A stretch of DNA of 64,000 bases from CBDFNC01 sp965249895 (GTDB taxonomy: Bacteria; Pseudomonadota; Gammaproteobacteria; Enterobacterales; CBDFNC01), in contig CBDFNC010000005.1 in the NCBI GenBank assembly GCA_965249895.1, positions 372,001-436,000 on the forward strand, read 5' to 3'. Each line of letters begins with the position of its first letter. Position 1 is the first letter of the stretch. The notes beneath the pieces were generated by a model. That model was not told the origin of the DNA. It saw only the letters and a program-made list of their open reading frames with translations, and searched no databases. This document shows, piece by piece, positions 17,429-26,427 of the stretch. The translations under genes and the position numbers were made by a program.

Positions 17429-18067
17429 TTATTCTGTAACCTTTGCGTCGACACCGGCGGCGAGAAATGGAATTACTTTCCGTACCACACCTTCAATATC
17501 TACATCTTGGTTAAAATCCACTTTGGCAATATCTTGTAGCGCCTCACTTGACGCCATAGCAAACACTGCTGTCCCCAAAGTAAAGTGTAATCGCCAGAAA
17601 ACTTCACTGGCGGGTAACTCGGGTTTAGCCTTGTAAATCAGTTGAGTAAAACGATTTAGTACATCAGCGTATTGAGTAGTGATAAACCAGCGCAGGTGCC
17701 CCTGGCTATCGCTGTACCCTCGTCCTAATAACTTTAGAAAGCTGGCGGTCCCCTCTTTTTGTAACTGGTTCAGGCATAAAAGAGGTTCGATAAAGGTTTC
17801 GAAGACTTGATTCATACTTGGCTTGGTTTCGGTTTGCAGTAAGGCCTGCAGTTCTTTATCCAAGTGTGGCATAAATACTTCTAGGTACCGCCCCAGCACC
17901 GCTTTGATCAGGGTCTTTTTTGACCCGAAGTGGTAGTTTACGGAAGCCAGATTCACTTCCGCCTGATTAGTTATCAATCGCAAAGACGTGTCGGTAAACC
18001 CTCGCTGAGCAAACAGGCTCTCCGCCGCGTTGAGAATTTTGGTTTTTGTATCTTCTTTATCGGTCAT
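17429..18067 (-). CDS. TetR-family regulator, PsrA/FadR-like, beside fadE
   Basis: The 212-residue protein has an N-terminal TetR DNA-binding domain (TKTKILNAAESLFAQRGFTDTSLRLI, with the recognition helix in VNLASVNYHFGSKKTLIKAVL) and an all-helical C-terminal ligand domain. The sequence VNLASVNYHFGSK and the fadE linkage resemble PsrA, which in Pseudomonas and Shewanella represses beta-oxidation genes and is released by long-chain fatty acyl ligands. I chose the ATG at 18067 (MTDKED); a TTG six codons upstream is possible but overlaps a likely operator. The symbol psrA is plausible but not proven, so it is left blank. Confidence 0.8.
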   Translation of the reverse strand: MTDKEDTKTKILNAAESLFAQRGFTDTSLRLITNQAEVNLASVNYHFGSKKTLIKAVLGRYLEVFMPHLDKELQALLQTETKPSMNQVFETFIEPLLCLNQLQKEGTASFLKLLGRGYSDSQGHLRWFITTQYADVLNRFTQLIYKAKPELPASEVFWRLHFTLGTAVFAMASSEALQDIAKVDFNQDVDIEGVVRKVIPFLAAGVDAKVTE

Positions 18068-18082
18068 AACAAACGCACTTTT

Positions 18083-18096
18083 CAAACAGTTGTTTA
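18083..18096. promoter_or_regulatory. Candidate PsrA-type operator before the TetR gene
   Basis: CAAACAGTTGTTTA matches the CAAAC-N(2-4)-GTTTG pattern known for PsrA with one mismatch. It is about 16 bp upstream of the chosen start, with a further TTTGAAAC 10 bp away. It suggests autoregulation of the regulator-fadE pair. Confidence 0.5.
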
Positions 18097-18167
18097 AAAA
18101 TTACGTTTGAAACGCGCCCATGTCAACATTTTGCTTACATCCACCGCAATTAATTTACCTTATTTAT

Positions 18168-18192
18168 AAAAAAACCAGGCTGCTTGCCTGGT
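18168..18192 (-). terminator. Terminator after glgC
   Basis: On the minus strand ACCAGGC pairs with GCCTGGT across a 5-base loop and is followed by seven T residues. Confidence 0.88.
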
Positions 18193-18217
18193 TTGTCTAC
18201 ACCCTCCGTCATCGTTA

Positions 18218-19561
18218 TCAATGAGGCAGGGGCGAAATATCCTGGCGGATAAGGTCAGCGGTTAACTGTTCAGAGTTTACTATCACAGGAGAAGACGCAG
18301 GCTCTGACGTTTCCTGTTCCCTTAGCATATCCGGTGTCACCAGTAATATCCCTTTCTCAGACATATAGTACTTGGCCTTGTCCTGCTCGAGGTTATAACC
18401 TATCAGGGTACCGTCCGGTATTTCGCACCCTTCTGTCAGAATTGCGTTTTTGATACGACAATCCCGGCCAACCTTAGCCGAAGGTAAAATTACACAGGAG
18501 TCCAGTTCACTGCGCTTCTCAACGCGCACCCTGGAAAATAGCAACGAGTTTTTTATCCGGGCGCCCGAGATAATACAGCCTGCCGACACCACAGAATCTA
18601 TTGCCTGCCCGCGCCCACCCTCATCATCAAAAACGAATTTGGCGCCGGGCAATTGTTCCTGACACGTATAGATAGGCCATTTCTCATCATAGAGGTTAAG
18701 TTCAGGGCTCACGCTAACCAAGTCCATATTGGCCTGAAAGTACTCGTCTAGGTTGCCCACATCTTTCCAGTAATGCTGTATGTCTGTTTCTGCCGAATTA
18801 AAAATATAGGCATTAACCTGATGCGATTTAATGGCATGAGGAATAACATCATAGCCAAAGTCATGTTGAGAAAACGGGTTATTGGCGTCGCTAATAAGTA
18901 ACTTTTCTAAGACATCGATATCAAAAATATAAATTCCCATTGAAGACAAGGCGTAATTGGGATCTCCTGGGATAGCTTTAGGGGATTTCGGTTTCTCCTG
19001 AAACTCGATGATTTCACCATTTTCATTAATACAGCAAACGCCAAAGTCGCTTGCTTTCTTCACATCCACACGAATGCTGGCGATGGACACTTCCGCCCCT
19101 TTCTTTACGTGTTCAGCCAACATCAAACCATAATCCATCTTATAGATATGATCTCCGCCTAAAATAAGCACATGCTTGCAACCCTGACTGCGTAATAGCT
19201 GTAAATTCTGATAAACCGCATCCGCAGTACCCTGATACCAATTCGCCCCCAATTGCTGCTGAGCAGGCACAATTCCGACATATTCCCCCAGCTCCCAGCG
19301 CATATGACCCCACGCCCTTTGCAAGTGAGTCAAGAGATCTGAAGCCTTATACTGGGTAAGTACGTTTATTCTGCGTACGCCGGAATTTACGCAATTTGAG
19401 AGTGCAAAATCAATAATTCGATATTTTCCGCCGAAAGGAATGCCTGGTTTCGCCCTGGAGTGTGTAAGATTCTTAAGCCTTTGCCCTTTGCCGCCAGCAA
19501 GCACAACGGCAATAGTGTCTCTGACCACTGAGCTGCTAGCGCAATTGATGTGGGTTAACAT
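18218..19561 (-). CDS. glgC: Glucose-1-phosphate adenylyltransferase
   Basis: The 447-residue enzyme makes ADP-glucose from glucose-1-phosphate and ATP, the committed step of glycogen synthesis. Signatures are VLAGGKGQRLKNLT (nucleotide binding), AKPGIPFGGKYRIIDFALSN, WYQGTADAV and a C-terminal left-handed beta-helix (SAGCIISGARI...). The start at 19561 (MLTHINC) is preceded by a good ribosome site, AAGGAGAAG. The frame extends 22 codons further up but those codons lack family similarity. No other glg gene is adjacent, so glycogen synthesis genes are split in this genome. The last ~30 residues are a Pro/Ser-rich tail. Confidence 0.94.
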   Translation of the reverse strand: MLTHINCASSSVVRDTIAVVLAGGKGQRLKNLTHSRAKPGIPFGGKYRIIDFALSNCVNSGVRRINVLTQYKASDLLTHLQRAWGHMRWELGEYVGIVPAQQQLGANWYQGTADAVYQNLQLLRSQGCKHVLILGGDHIYKMDYGLMLAEHVKKGAEVSIASIRVDVKKASDFGVCCINENGEIIEFQEKPKSPKAIPGDPNYALSSMGIYIFDIDVLEKLLISDANNPFSQHDFGYDVIPHAIKSHQVNAYIFNSAETDIQHYWKDVGNLDEYFQANMDLVSVSPELNLYDEKWPIYTCQEQLPGAKFVFDDEGGRGQAIDSVVSAGCIISGARIKNSLLFSRVRVEKRSELDSCVILPSAKVGRDCRIKNAILTEGCEIPDGTLIGYNLEQDKAKYYMSEKGILLVTPDMLREQETSEPASSPVIVNSEQLTADLIRQDISPLPH

Positions 19562-19763
19562 TCGGTATCTTCTCCTTGAGTGTGGCTTGTCAGCAAGTTT
19601 ACATCTCCCGCACCTCACTGCTGACATGTTTAATAGTTAGCTAATAAGGTATGGATGACATTTTTGTTACTGTCAAATGAAACTCTGTTAAAAATGGGGG
19701 ATTAGATCGGGCTGGTTGAAAAAGCACCGGCCAGCAGGTGCTTAACAATAAAGAAAGTATTGC

Positions 19764-20234
19764 TTAGTAAACAGGGATCAACTTTAAATAGGAGTGTAAT
19801 TTACCGTCTTCAAACTCCACCGCCGAGTGAATATGCTCAGTTTCATTTGCTAATACATCAAATTCGTAGGTGTGTTTGGCACCCAGAATTTTAGTTTTCA
19901 GTATGCCAGTTTCAAGGCACCAGTAACCATTTAGTTCGACACCTTCAAACAGCGTGGTATCAGTCAAGGTACCGTCATCACGAAACTGTAATGTGGTAAC
20001 ATACCCAGCCGGACAGGTTTTTACCCAATTACGCTCCAACACTTCACTAAGGGTAAACTCCCGCTTACTTTGTTCCCACAGCACAAACTCCCCTTTTGTC
20101 GCTATGTAAGAGCGGGTTTCATCATCGAAAGGGCCATCACTGCTCCAAAACCGAGAGCGCTTGCCTTCTGTCTCCCGGCCAAACAGCATGATTTTTTTGT
20201 CAATATCTAAAAATTGTTCCATCTGCTTACTCAC
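19764..20234 (-). CDS. Hypothetical protein, 156 aa
   Basis: I do not recognise the family. The protein is soluble (no signal or membrane segment), rich in acidic and aromatic residues, and has a likely beta-rich C-terminal half with repeated short hydrophobic strands (YVTTLQFRDDGTL, LNGYWCLETGILK, HTYEFDVLANET). Two Cys residues are near positions 95 and 126. It sits between glgC and topA on the same strand with gaps of about 137 and 199 bp, so it is likely transcribed alone. The start could also be the internal Met at residue 5. The coding call rests on ORF length and on the absence of a better frame. Confidence 0.65.
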   Translation of the reverse strand: MSKQMEQFLDIDKKIMLFGRETEGKRSRFWSSDGPFDDETRSYIATKGEFVLWEQSKREFTLSEVLERNWVKTCPAGYVTTLQFRDDGTLTDTTLFEGVELNGYWCLETGILKTKILGAKHTYEFDVLANETEHIHSAVEFEDGKLHSYLKLIPVY

Positions 20235-20384
20235 TTTCTAAAAATCAGCTATGAACTCAAAAAGTCTGAGGTAATTCACTAAGTTAGCTGCCAGGGTTTG
20301 ACGCCGCGTTAATACGTTAGTGAGTAATAATAGAAAAGTTAAATGCTCGGGGAGTAAGTTATCTGCAAATTGCGATCTGGCACA

Positions 20385-20411
20385 TAAAAAAGGCGACCCT
20401 GTGGGTCGCCT
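20385..20411 (-). terminator. Terminator after topA
   Basis: The stem AGGCGACCC / GGGTCGCCT has a 3-base loop (20391-20411) followed on the minus strand by a T6 run. It lies 23 bp beyond the topA stop. Confidence 0.9.
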
Positions 20412-20433
20412 TTTCGATCAATATCAAAAGATC

Positions 20434-23082
20434 TTAACTGGCTTTTTTAACGGCTTTACGTTTTTTAGTTTGCTCTTCAACCCACTTACCGTCTACATAT
20501 TTAGCGACCCAGCCCGTGGGTTTTTTATCCACTTCAGTCATCACATACTGCTCTTTGGTCTTACGACTGAAACGCACCACGGCGAGGTTCCCATCGGGAT
20601 CTTCCGCAGGAGCCTGTGCCAAATACATAAATTTTTCTGATATGCGGTCTTTGAAACGTATCAGCTCAGCCACCTTAGGCGCCCTGGTTTCCCTGGATTT
20701 AGGAAAGGTACTGGCGGCTAAAAAGATACCGGCAGCGCCATCGCGCAAGATAAAGTAGGCATCACTGGTTTCACATTCCAGCTCGGGTAAATGAACCGGA
20801 TCTTCTTTCGGCGGTGCCACCTCACCACTTCTTAAGATCTTACGGGTATTTTTGCACTCTTCATTGGTGCAACCCATATACTTACCGAAGCGTCCGTCTT
20901 TAAGCTGCATTTCAGAGCCACACTTATCGCAATCAATCACAGGGCCATCATAACCCTTGATTTTAAATTTGCCTTTTTCGACTTCATAACCATCACAGCT
21001 TGGGTTGTTACCACAAACGTGCAGCTTTCTTGTCTCATCGATAAGATAGCTATCCATGGCCATATCGCACTTAGGACAACGACGCTTGGCCATCAATGCT
21101 TCTGTTTCGGCATCTTCCTGGTTTTCCGCGATAGCTTCATCACCAGACGTCAGGTTAATCGTTGTCTTACACCTTTCTTTAGGCGGCAGATTATAGCCTG
21201 AGCAGCCGAGGAACACGCCGGTACTGGCGGTCCGGATCCCCATCTCACGTTCACAGGTAGGGCATTTAATATCAGTGATAACCATTTCATTGGTTTGCAT
21301 GCCCCCTTCTTCTTCAGGCAACTCGGCATGCTCCAGCGTTTGCCTGAATTCGGCATAGAACTCATCCAGCAAACCAATCCAGTTGGTGTCACCTTGAGCG
21401 ACTTTGTCCAAATCCCCTTCCATTTGGGCGGTAAAGTCGTAACTCATCAGTTCAGGGAACTTACTCACCAACCTGTCTGCTACTATTTCACCCATTTTCT
21501 CGGCAAAGAGGCGACGGTTTTCCGCTCTGACATAACCCCTGTCCTGAATGGTAGAGATAAAGCTGGCGTAGGTCGACGGACGCCCGATACCACGCTTTTC
21601 CATCTCTCTAATCAAAGAAGCTTCACTGTAGCGTGCCGGCGGTTTGGTAAAATGTTGGCGAGGATCCAGCTGTAATAAGGACAGCTCAGCGCCTTTCGCA
21701 ATATGCGGCAGGTGAATGTCATCATTTTTCTTGCGTACTGCAATCTGAACCCGCGTCCAGCCATCGAAGCGTAAGGTGCGCCCCTTCGCTTTCAGAATAA
21801 ACTCGCCCGCCTTAACATTTAAGGTTGAGGAGTCATATTTAGCTGGGGTCATTTGGCAAGCCACAAACTGACGCCAGATTAACTCATATAAACGCTGAGC
21901 ATCACGATCAAGGCCTTTTACCTGGTCCTGGGACATAGTCACATCGGAAGGCCGGATGGCTTCGTGCGCCTCTTGCGCTCCTTCCTTACTGCCATACGAA
22001 TTAGCCGACTCAGGTAAATATTTGGTGCCAAAATTCTCTTCGATATAACCGCGTACAGATTCTACCGCTTCCTTACTAAGGTTGGTCGAGTCGGTACGCA
22101 TATAAGTAATGTAACCCGCTTCATAAAGACGCTGAGCCAACATCATGGTTTTTTTCGCGCCAAAATTCAGCCGAGTACTGGCGGCCTGCTGTAAGGTAGA
22201 GGTGATAAATGGTGCCGATGGTTTACTGCTAGTAGGCCTGTCTTCACGGTTTAGCAGCTTGTAACTAGCTCCCTGTAGCGCCGACACCGCGGTATCCGCT
22301 TGCTGCTGATTGACGGGTTTAAAGGCTTCACCGGCATTTTTAACCACTTCCATACGCAGATCTACGCCATCAGGTGTTTTTAGATCGGCATGTATATCCC
22401 AGAATTCCTCCGGGTTAAACGCTTTAATCTCACGTTCTTTGTCAACCACCAAACGCACTACCACAGATTGGACGCGACCGGCTGATAAGCCCCGCGCAAT
22501 TTTTTTCCATAGCAGCGGCGACACCATATAACCCACAACGCGGTCGAGAAAACGTCTGGATTGCTGGGCGTTTACCCTGGCCAGATTTAACTCAGTGGGC
22601 TGTGCAAATGCGTCTTGAATAGCTGACTTGGTAATTTCGTTAAATACAACGCGTTGATAATGGTCGTCACTGCCACCCAATAGCTCACGTAAATGCCAGG
22701 CGATGGCTTCCCCTTCCCTATCCAAATCCGTTGCGAGATATACTTTGTCGGCTTTTTCCGCCAATGCCTGAAGTTCACTAACCACCTTTTCTTTTCCGGG
22801 TAGCACTTCATAATGAGCTTCCCATCCTTTATCAGGATCGATTCCCATACGCGAAATCAATGCGGCGTGATCTTTTTTCTTCTTAATTGCCGCTTTTTCT
22901 TCCGTCGACAAACCTTTTGTTGATGTTTTAGATTTAGCTGCGGCATTTTTTTTCGCGCTGCCACTGGTAGGTAGGTCACGCACATGCCCCACACTGGATT
23001 TAACGATGTAGTCCTTGCCCAGAAACTTATTGATCGTCTTAACTTTGGCCGGTGACTCTACAATAACTAGTGATTTGCCCAT
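20434..23082 (-). CDS. topA: DNA topoisomerase I
   Basis: The 882-residue type IA topoisomerase relaxes negative supercoils. The TOPRIM domain opens the protein (SLVIVESPAKVKTINKFLG, then VYLATDLDREGEAIAWHL). The catalytic Tyr lies in YITYMRTDST near residue 320. The C-terminus has three Cys4 zinc ribbons (CPTCEREMG..., CPKCDMAM..., CDKCGSEM...) and a further domain ending in a Lys-rich tail (KKRKAVKKAS). A Lys/Ala-rich insert at residues ~42-70 (SAKKNAAAKSKTST...) within the TOPRIM region is typical of marine gammaproteobacteria. The upstream spacer contains the promoter and then the astB repeats. Confidence 0.97.
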   Translation of the reverse strand: MGKSLVIVESPAKVKTINKFLGKDYIVKSSVGHVRDLPTSGSAKKNAAAKSKTSTKGLSTEEKAAIKKKKDHAALISRMGIDPDKGWEAHYEVLPGKEKVVSELQALAEKADKVYLATDLDREGEAIAWHLRELLGGSDDHYQRVVFNEITKSAIQDAFAQPTELNLARVNAQQSRRFLDRVVGYMVSPLLWKKIARGLSAGRVQSVVVRLVVDKEREIKAFNPEEFWDIHADLKTPDGVDLRMEVVKNAGEAFKPVNQQQADTAVSALQGASYKLLNREDRPTSSKPSAPFITSTLQQAASTRLNFGAKKTMMLAQRLYEAGYITYMRTDSTNLSKEAVESVRGYIEENFGTKYLPESANSYGSKEGAQEAHEAIRPSDVTMSQDQVKGLDRDAQRLYELIWRQFVACQMTPAKYDSSTLNVKAGEFILKAKGRTLRFDGWTRVQIAVRKKNDDIHLPHIAKGAELSLLQLDPRQHFTKPPARYSEASLIREMEKRGIGRPSTYASFISTIQDRGYVRAENRRLFAEKMGEIVADRLVSKFPELMSYDFTAQMEGDLDKVAQGDTNWIGLLDEFYAEFRQTLEHAELPEEEGGMQTNEMVITDIKCPTCEREMGIRTASTGVFLGCSGYNLPPKERCKTTINLTSGDEAIAENQEDAETEALMAKRRCPKCDMAMDSYLIDETRKLHVCGNNPSCDGYEVEKGKFKIKGYDGPVIDCDKCGSEMQLKDGRFGKYMGCTNEECKNTRKILRSGEVAPPKEDPVHLPELECETSDAYFILRDGAAGIFLAASTFPKSRETRAPKVAELIRFKDRISEKFMYLAQAPAEDPDGNLAVVRFSRKTKEQYVMTEVDKKPTGWVAKYVDGKWVEEQTKKRKAVKKAS

Positions 23083-23298
23083 AATCTGCTGAAAACTCTT
23101 TCTCTAAATAAAGCCTAAATAGGCGGCTAAAAATGCGTTGTTATCTTTATACCCAACGGGTTATATATTTATATTGCTTGTCGCGCACCTAATATCAAAC
23201 TTTTTTTTAAAAAAAAATCAGAAGTGGGCATTTTTTAGCCGGTCTCACCTCGCACTTAAGAAGATGTTTCAACTATGTTATAAAGCTGTATTATCTAT
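23083..23298. other. topA-astB divergent spacer, unique part
   Basis: About 215 bp of AT-rich sequence must include the topA promoter. It contains a T8/A9 tract near 23200-23218. No gene or RNA is supported here; tandem repeats fill the rest of the 510-bp gap. Confidence 0.5.
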
Positions 23299-23592
23299 GA
23301 TACATTGGCCCAACACGCAATGAATGCCAAAAACCAATGGGTTTTCAGCACAGCACACTGTTGAGATCAGTAGTCACAGGATAGAGATAATCTTTGCGAT
23401 ACATTGCTGCGCAATGAAAACTAATACCAATGGACTTTCAGCGCTGTACGTTGCGCTGTTGAGACCAACTGCAACAGGATAAGGGCAATCTTTGTGATAC
23501 ATTGCAGCTAACAGCAATGAATACTAAAACCAATGGATTTTCAGCACTGTAACATTCACGCTGTGAAGCCAGTAGTAACAGGATAAGGACAG
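23299..23592 (+). repeat. Three tandem ~98-bp repeats leading into astB
   Basis: Three units start at 23299, 23398 and 23496 with GATACATTG and are 99, 98 and 97 bp long. Each carries, in the same order, CAATGAA, ACCAATGG-TTTTCAGC, a CTGTTGAGA-like block, (G)TAACAGGATAAGG and ATCTTTG. Divergence between the units is moderate. The third unit ends at the astB ATG, so its AGGATAAGGAC is the astB ribosome site, and the other two contain the same ribosome-site-like block without a following ORF. Confidence 0.88.
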
Positions 23593-24933
23593 ATGCGCCA
23601 CTTCGAAGTAAATTTTGACGGCCTGGTTGGCCCCACACATAATTATGCCGGCCTTTCGTACGGTAACGTTGCCTCAAGTCAAAATGTCGCCGCCGTTTCC
23701 AACCCGCAAGAAGCTGCAAAGCAAGGCCTGAACAAAATGAAGGCATTAGCGGATATGGGGCTTAAGCAGGGTGTATTAGCACCGCAGGAAAGGCCGGACA
23801 TCGGCAGCCTGAGGCGATTGGGGTTTAACGGCTCTGATGCCAACGTGCTGCAGAAAGTCGCAGATCAAGCGCCCTATTTACTGGCGGCCTGCAGCAGTGC
23901 CTCCAGTATGTGGACCGCTAATGCAGCCACTATCTCACCCAGTGGTGATACCGCAAACGGTAAGGTACACTTTACCCCGGCCAACCTGACGAACAAGTTT
24001 CACCGCTCTATTGAGCCGGAAGTCACTGGGAGGATACTCAAGCGTATTTTCGCCGATGAAAAACACTTTCAGCACCATCTATGTCTGCCGGAAAACGACT
24101 ACTTTGGCGATGAGGGCGCGGCAAATCACACCCGTCTGTGCAAGGAATATGGCCACGCCGGCCTGGAACTGTTTGTCTACGGCAAAAAGGCTTTTGACAA
24201 CAACTCTTTAGCTCCCGTTAAATTCCCGGCAAGACAAACACTTGAGGCGAGCCAGGCGATTGCACGAAAACACGGGTTAAATGACGACACTTGCGTATTT
24301 ATTCAACAAAACCCGGATGTCATCGACCGGGGCGTATTCCACAATGACGTTATCGCCGTGGGTAACCAAAATGTGTTGTTTTATCATCAGGAAGCATTTT
24401 TAAAAACTCCACAAGTGCTTGATGAAATCAGGCGCAAACAGCCGGATACACAGCTTCATTTTATTCAGGTGGACAGCCACAAAGTCTCGGTGGAAGACGC
24501 TGTATCTACGTATTTGTTTAACACCCAGCTGGTGAGTGATGAAAATGGCAAGATGACCATTATCGCCCCCACTAACTGCCAGGAAAACAAACGGGTTAGC
24601 ACCTATCTGGATGAGCTGGTCAGCTTAAATACACCGGTAAAAGCAGTCCGTTACTTCGATGTAAAACAAAGCATGAGAAATGGCGGAGGACCTGCTTGCC
24701 TGAGACTACGTGTCGCGTTAAACGACATGGAATTAGCGGCGGTAAACCAGTCCTGTTTACTCGATGATGTCTTGTATCAACGTCTAAACACCTGGGTGGA
24801 TTCACACTACAGGGACAGGCTGGCACTGGCAGATCTGGCAGATCCGGCACTGCTGAAAGAGTCTTACGCTGCCCTGGATGAGTTAACCCAAATCCTGAAT
24901 ATTGGCTCCGTATACCCTTTCCAGCAAGTCTAA
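23593..24933 (+). CDS. astB: N-succinylarginine dihydrolase
   Basis: The 446-residue enzyme hydrolyses N2-succinylarginine to succinylornithine, CO2 and ammonia in the AST arginine degradation pathway. Recognisable parts are VNFDGLVGPTHNYAGLSYGN at the N-terminus, LPENDYFGDEGAANHTRL near residue 165, the HNDVIAVGNQNVLFYHQ segment with an active-site His, and MRNGGGPACLRLRV near the C-terminus with the nucleophile Cys. The other ast genes are not adjacent, as in Shewanella where astB stands alone. The start follows the third tandem repeat directly. Confidence 0.95.
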   Translation: MRHFEVNFDGLVGPTHNYAGLSYGNVASSQNVAAVSNPQEAAKQGLNKMKALADMGLKQGVLAPQERPDIGSLRRLGFNGSDANVLQKVADQAPYLLAACSSASSMWTANAATISPSGDTANGKVHFTPANLTNKFHRSIEPEVTGRILKRIFADEKHFQHHLCLPENDYFGDEGAANHTRLCKEYGHAGLELFVYGKKAFDNNSLAPVKFPARQTLEASQAIARKHGLNDDTCVFIQQNPDVIDRGVFHNDVIAVGNQNVLFYHQEAFLKTPQVLDEIRRKQPDTQLHFIQVDSHKVSVEDAVSTYLFNTQLVSDENGKMTIIAPTNCQENKRVSTYLDELVSLNTPVKAVRYFDVKQSMRNGGGPACLRLRVALNDMELAAVNQSCLLDDVLYQRLNTWVDSHYRDRLALADLADPALLKESYAALDELTQILNIGSVYPFQQV

Positions 24934-24935
24934 AC

Positions 24936-24966
24936 AAAAAAAGGCGAACCACTGTTCGCCTTTTTT
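24936..24966 (+). terminator. Terminator after astB
   Basis: The stem AAGGCGAAC / GTTCGCCTT with a CACT loop is followed by T6. It could act in both directions because an A7 run precedes it. Confidence 0.9.
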
Positions 24967-25068
24967 ATATTACTTGTGCCCCTTCACAATAAGCATTCTC
25001 GGGTCACAAATACCCGTAGGCCCGGGTGACCTATTTACAGATGACTGTACGAACCCAGCGAGCGCTAA

Positions 25069-25125
25069 ATTCGCCGAACGTGCATCCATACGTTTAACAT
25101 CTTGGATGCAGCTCCTACTTCAAAA
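25069..25125. repeat. Second copy of the dispersed repeat (inverted), astB-sohB gap
   Basis: TTCGCCGAACGTGCATCCAT at about 25070-25089 is the exact reverse complement of 7424-7443. It is followed by CATCTTGGATGCAGCTCCTAC, which corresponds to the GTAGGAG end of the first copy. Upstream (25010-25045) lie further dyads (GGTCAC...GTGACC). The rest of the gap has no gene. Confidence 0.6.
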
Positions 25126-26182
25126 AAGGCACCTTGCCATTCTCCCACAGCTTTAACAGGGTGCGCTCTACGGCGATGGACGCAGAATGCGCCAACTTAT
25201 CCGCCAGCTTTTTCTTCACCACGAATTTAACGCCTAAGATCTTCTTATCCTTATTTTGTGCCAATAGATAATCGTCACTGGTTAGTACTTCGTCCACCAG
25301 GCCTTTTTCTAACGCCTGAGAGCCATACCAGTGCTCGCCGGTGGCAACCTTGTCGATATCCAGGCTTTCCCTGTGCGATTTAACAAAGTCTTTAAATAAC
25401 ACATGGGTCTCTTCCAACTCCTGCTTAAATTTTTCGCGTCCTTTCTCGTCGTTCTCACCAAACATGGTCAGGGTGCGCTTGTATTCGCCTGCTGTGAGTT
25501 GCTCGAAGTCAATATCATGCTTTTTCAATAACTTGTTAAAGTTAGGGATTTGCGCCAGGACACCGATAGAACCGATGATGGCAAATGGCGCGGCAATAAT
25601 TTTCGGTGCCACGCAGGCCATCATATAACCGCCACTGGCAGCTACTTTATCCACGGCTACTGTTATAGGGATATCCTTGTCACGTAATCGCTTAAGCTGT
25701 GAGGATGCCAGTCCATAGCCATGCACCATACCGCCACCGCTTTCAAGGCGCACCAGAACCTCATCTTTTTCACCCGCCACAGAAAGCACGGCAGTCACTT
25801 CTTCGCGCAGAGACGCCACTTCTTTGGCATCTATGCTGCCTTTGAAATCGAGAACATAGAGATGGGGTTTACCCACCTGCTCCAGTGGCTCCCCTTTTTT
25901 CCTGGCTTCTTTCAGCTGCTTTTTTTCCTCCTTGGCTTTTTCTTTTTGTTCTTTTTTTTCCGCTTTCGCTTTGTCTTTCAGCACTTCATCGGACAACAGC
26001 CGCGCTTCGAAGCTATGCTTGATTTGACTCAGGTTTTCAGAAATATCCGTGATTTCCAATTCGCCTTTTTTATGTTTTTGTTTGGTCGCCAGCATCACTG
26101 TAGTCAGTAAAATAACCAGAACCGCGGCGACAAATGTAGCGGCTTTCGCAAAAAACAAGCCGTATTCATATAAAAATTCCAA
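25115..26182 (-). CDS. sohB: Inner-membrane S49 peptidase SohB
   Basis: The 355-residue protein is a membrane-anchored SppA-like serine protease. A single N-terminal membrane helix (residues ~10-32) is followed by a very Lys/Glu-rich charged coil at 65-97 (KAKAEKKEQKEKAKEEKK). The S49 core follows, with the nucleophile Ser in VAASGGYMMACVAPK near residue 183 and the general-base Lys in EYKRTLTMFG near residue 235. The length and the SohB N-terminal domain match the E. coli protein. It probably degrades signal peptides or membrane proteins. It is divergent from yciK. Confidence 0.93.
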   Translation of the reverse strand: MEFLYEYGLFFAKAATFVAAVLVILLTTVMLATKQKHKKGELEITDISENLSQIKHSFEARLLSDEVLKDKAKAEKKEQKEKAKEEKKQLKEARKKGEPLEQVGKPHLYVLDFKGSIDAKEVASLREEVTAVLSVAGEKDEVLVRLESGGGMVHGYGLASSQLKRLRDKDIPITVAVDKVAASGGYMMACVAPKIIAAPFAIIGSIGVLAQIPNFNKLLKKHDIDFEQLTAGEYKRTLTMFGENDEKGREKFKQELEETHVLFKDFVKSHRESLDIDKVATGEHWYGSQALEKGLVDEVLTSDDYLLAQNKDKKILGVKFVVKKKLADKLAHSASIAVERTLLKLWENGKVPFLK

Positions 26183-26427
26183 GGTAAAACTCCCTTAAGG
26201 ATTGCAAAACGATGATAAAGTTGACGCTATTGTAACTAGAGGCTGGATGACATAGCAAAAACTCTGCTAAGGAGTTAGAATCTCGCTGTTTTTACAACCC
26301 AGCGGTACGCAGTGGTAATCTATACCAAACTATCGATTTCCATAGCCCGCGCCTACGCTGAGGTTTGCCACGCTATTTATCAAAACGCCAGAGGTAACTA
26401 TCCCTCAAAGGTGAAAGGAGAGCAATC

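Noticed and set aside
23299..23592. CRISPR array
   Set aside because: The whole ~98-bp unit is repeated and degenerate; there are no short identical repeats with unique spacers and no cas genes.
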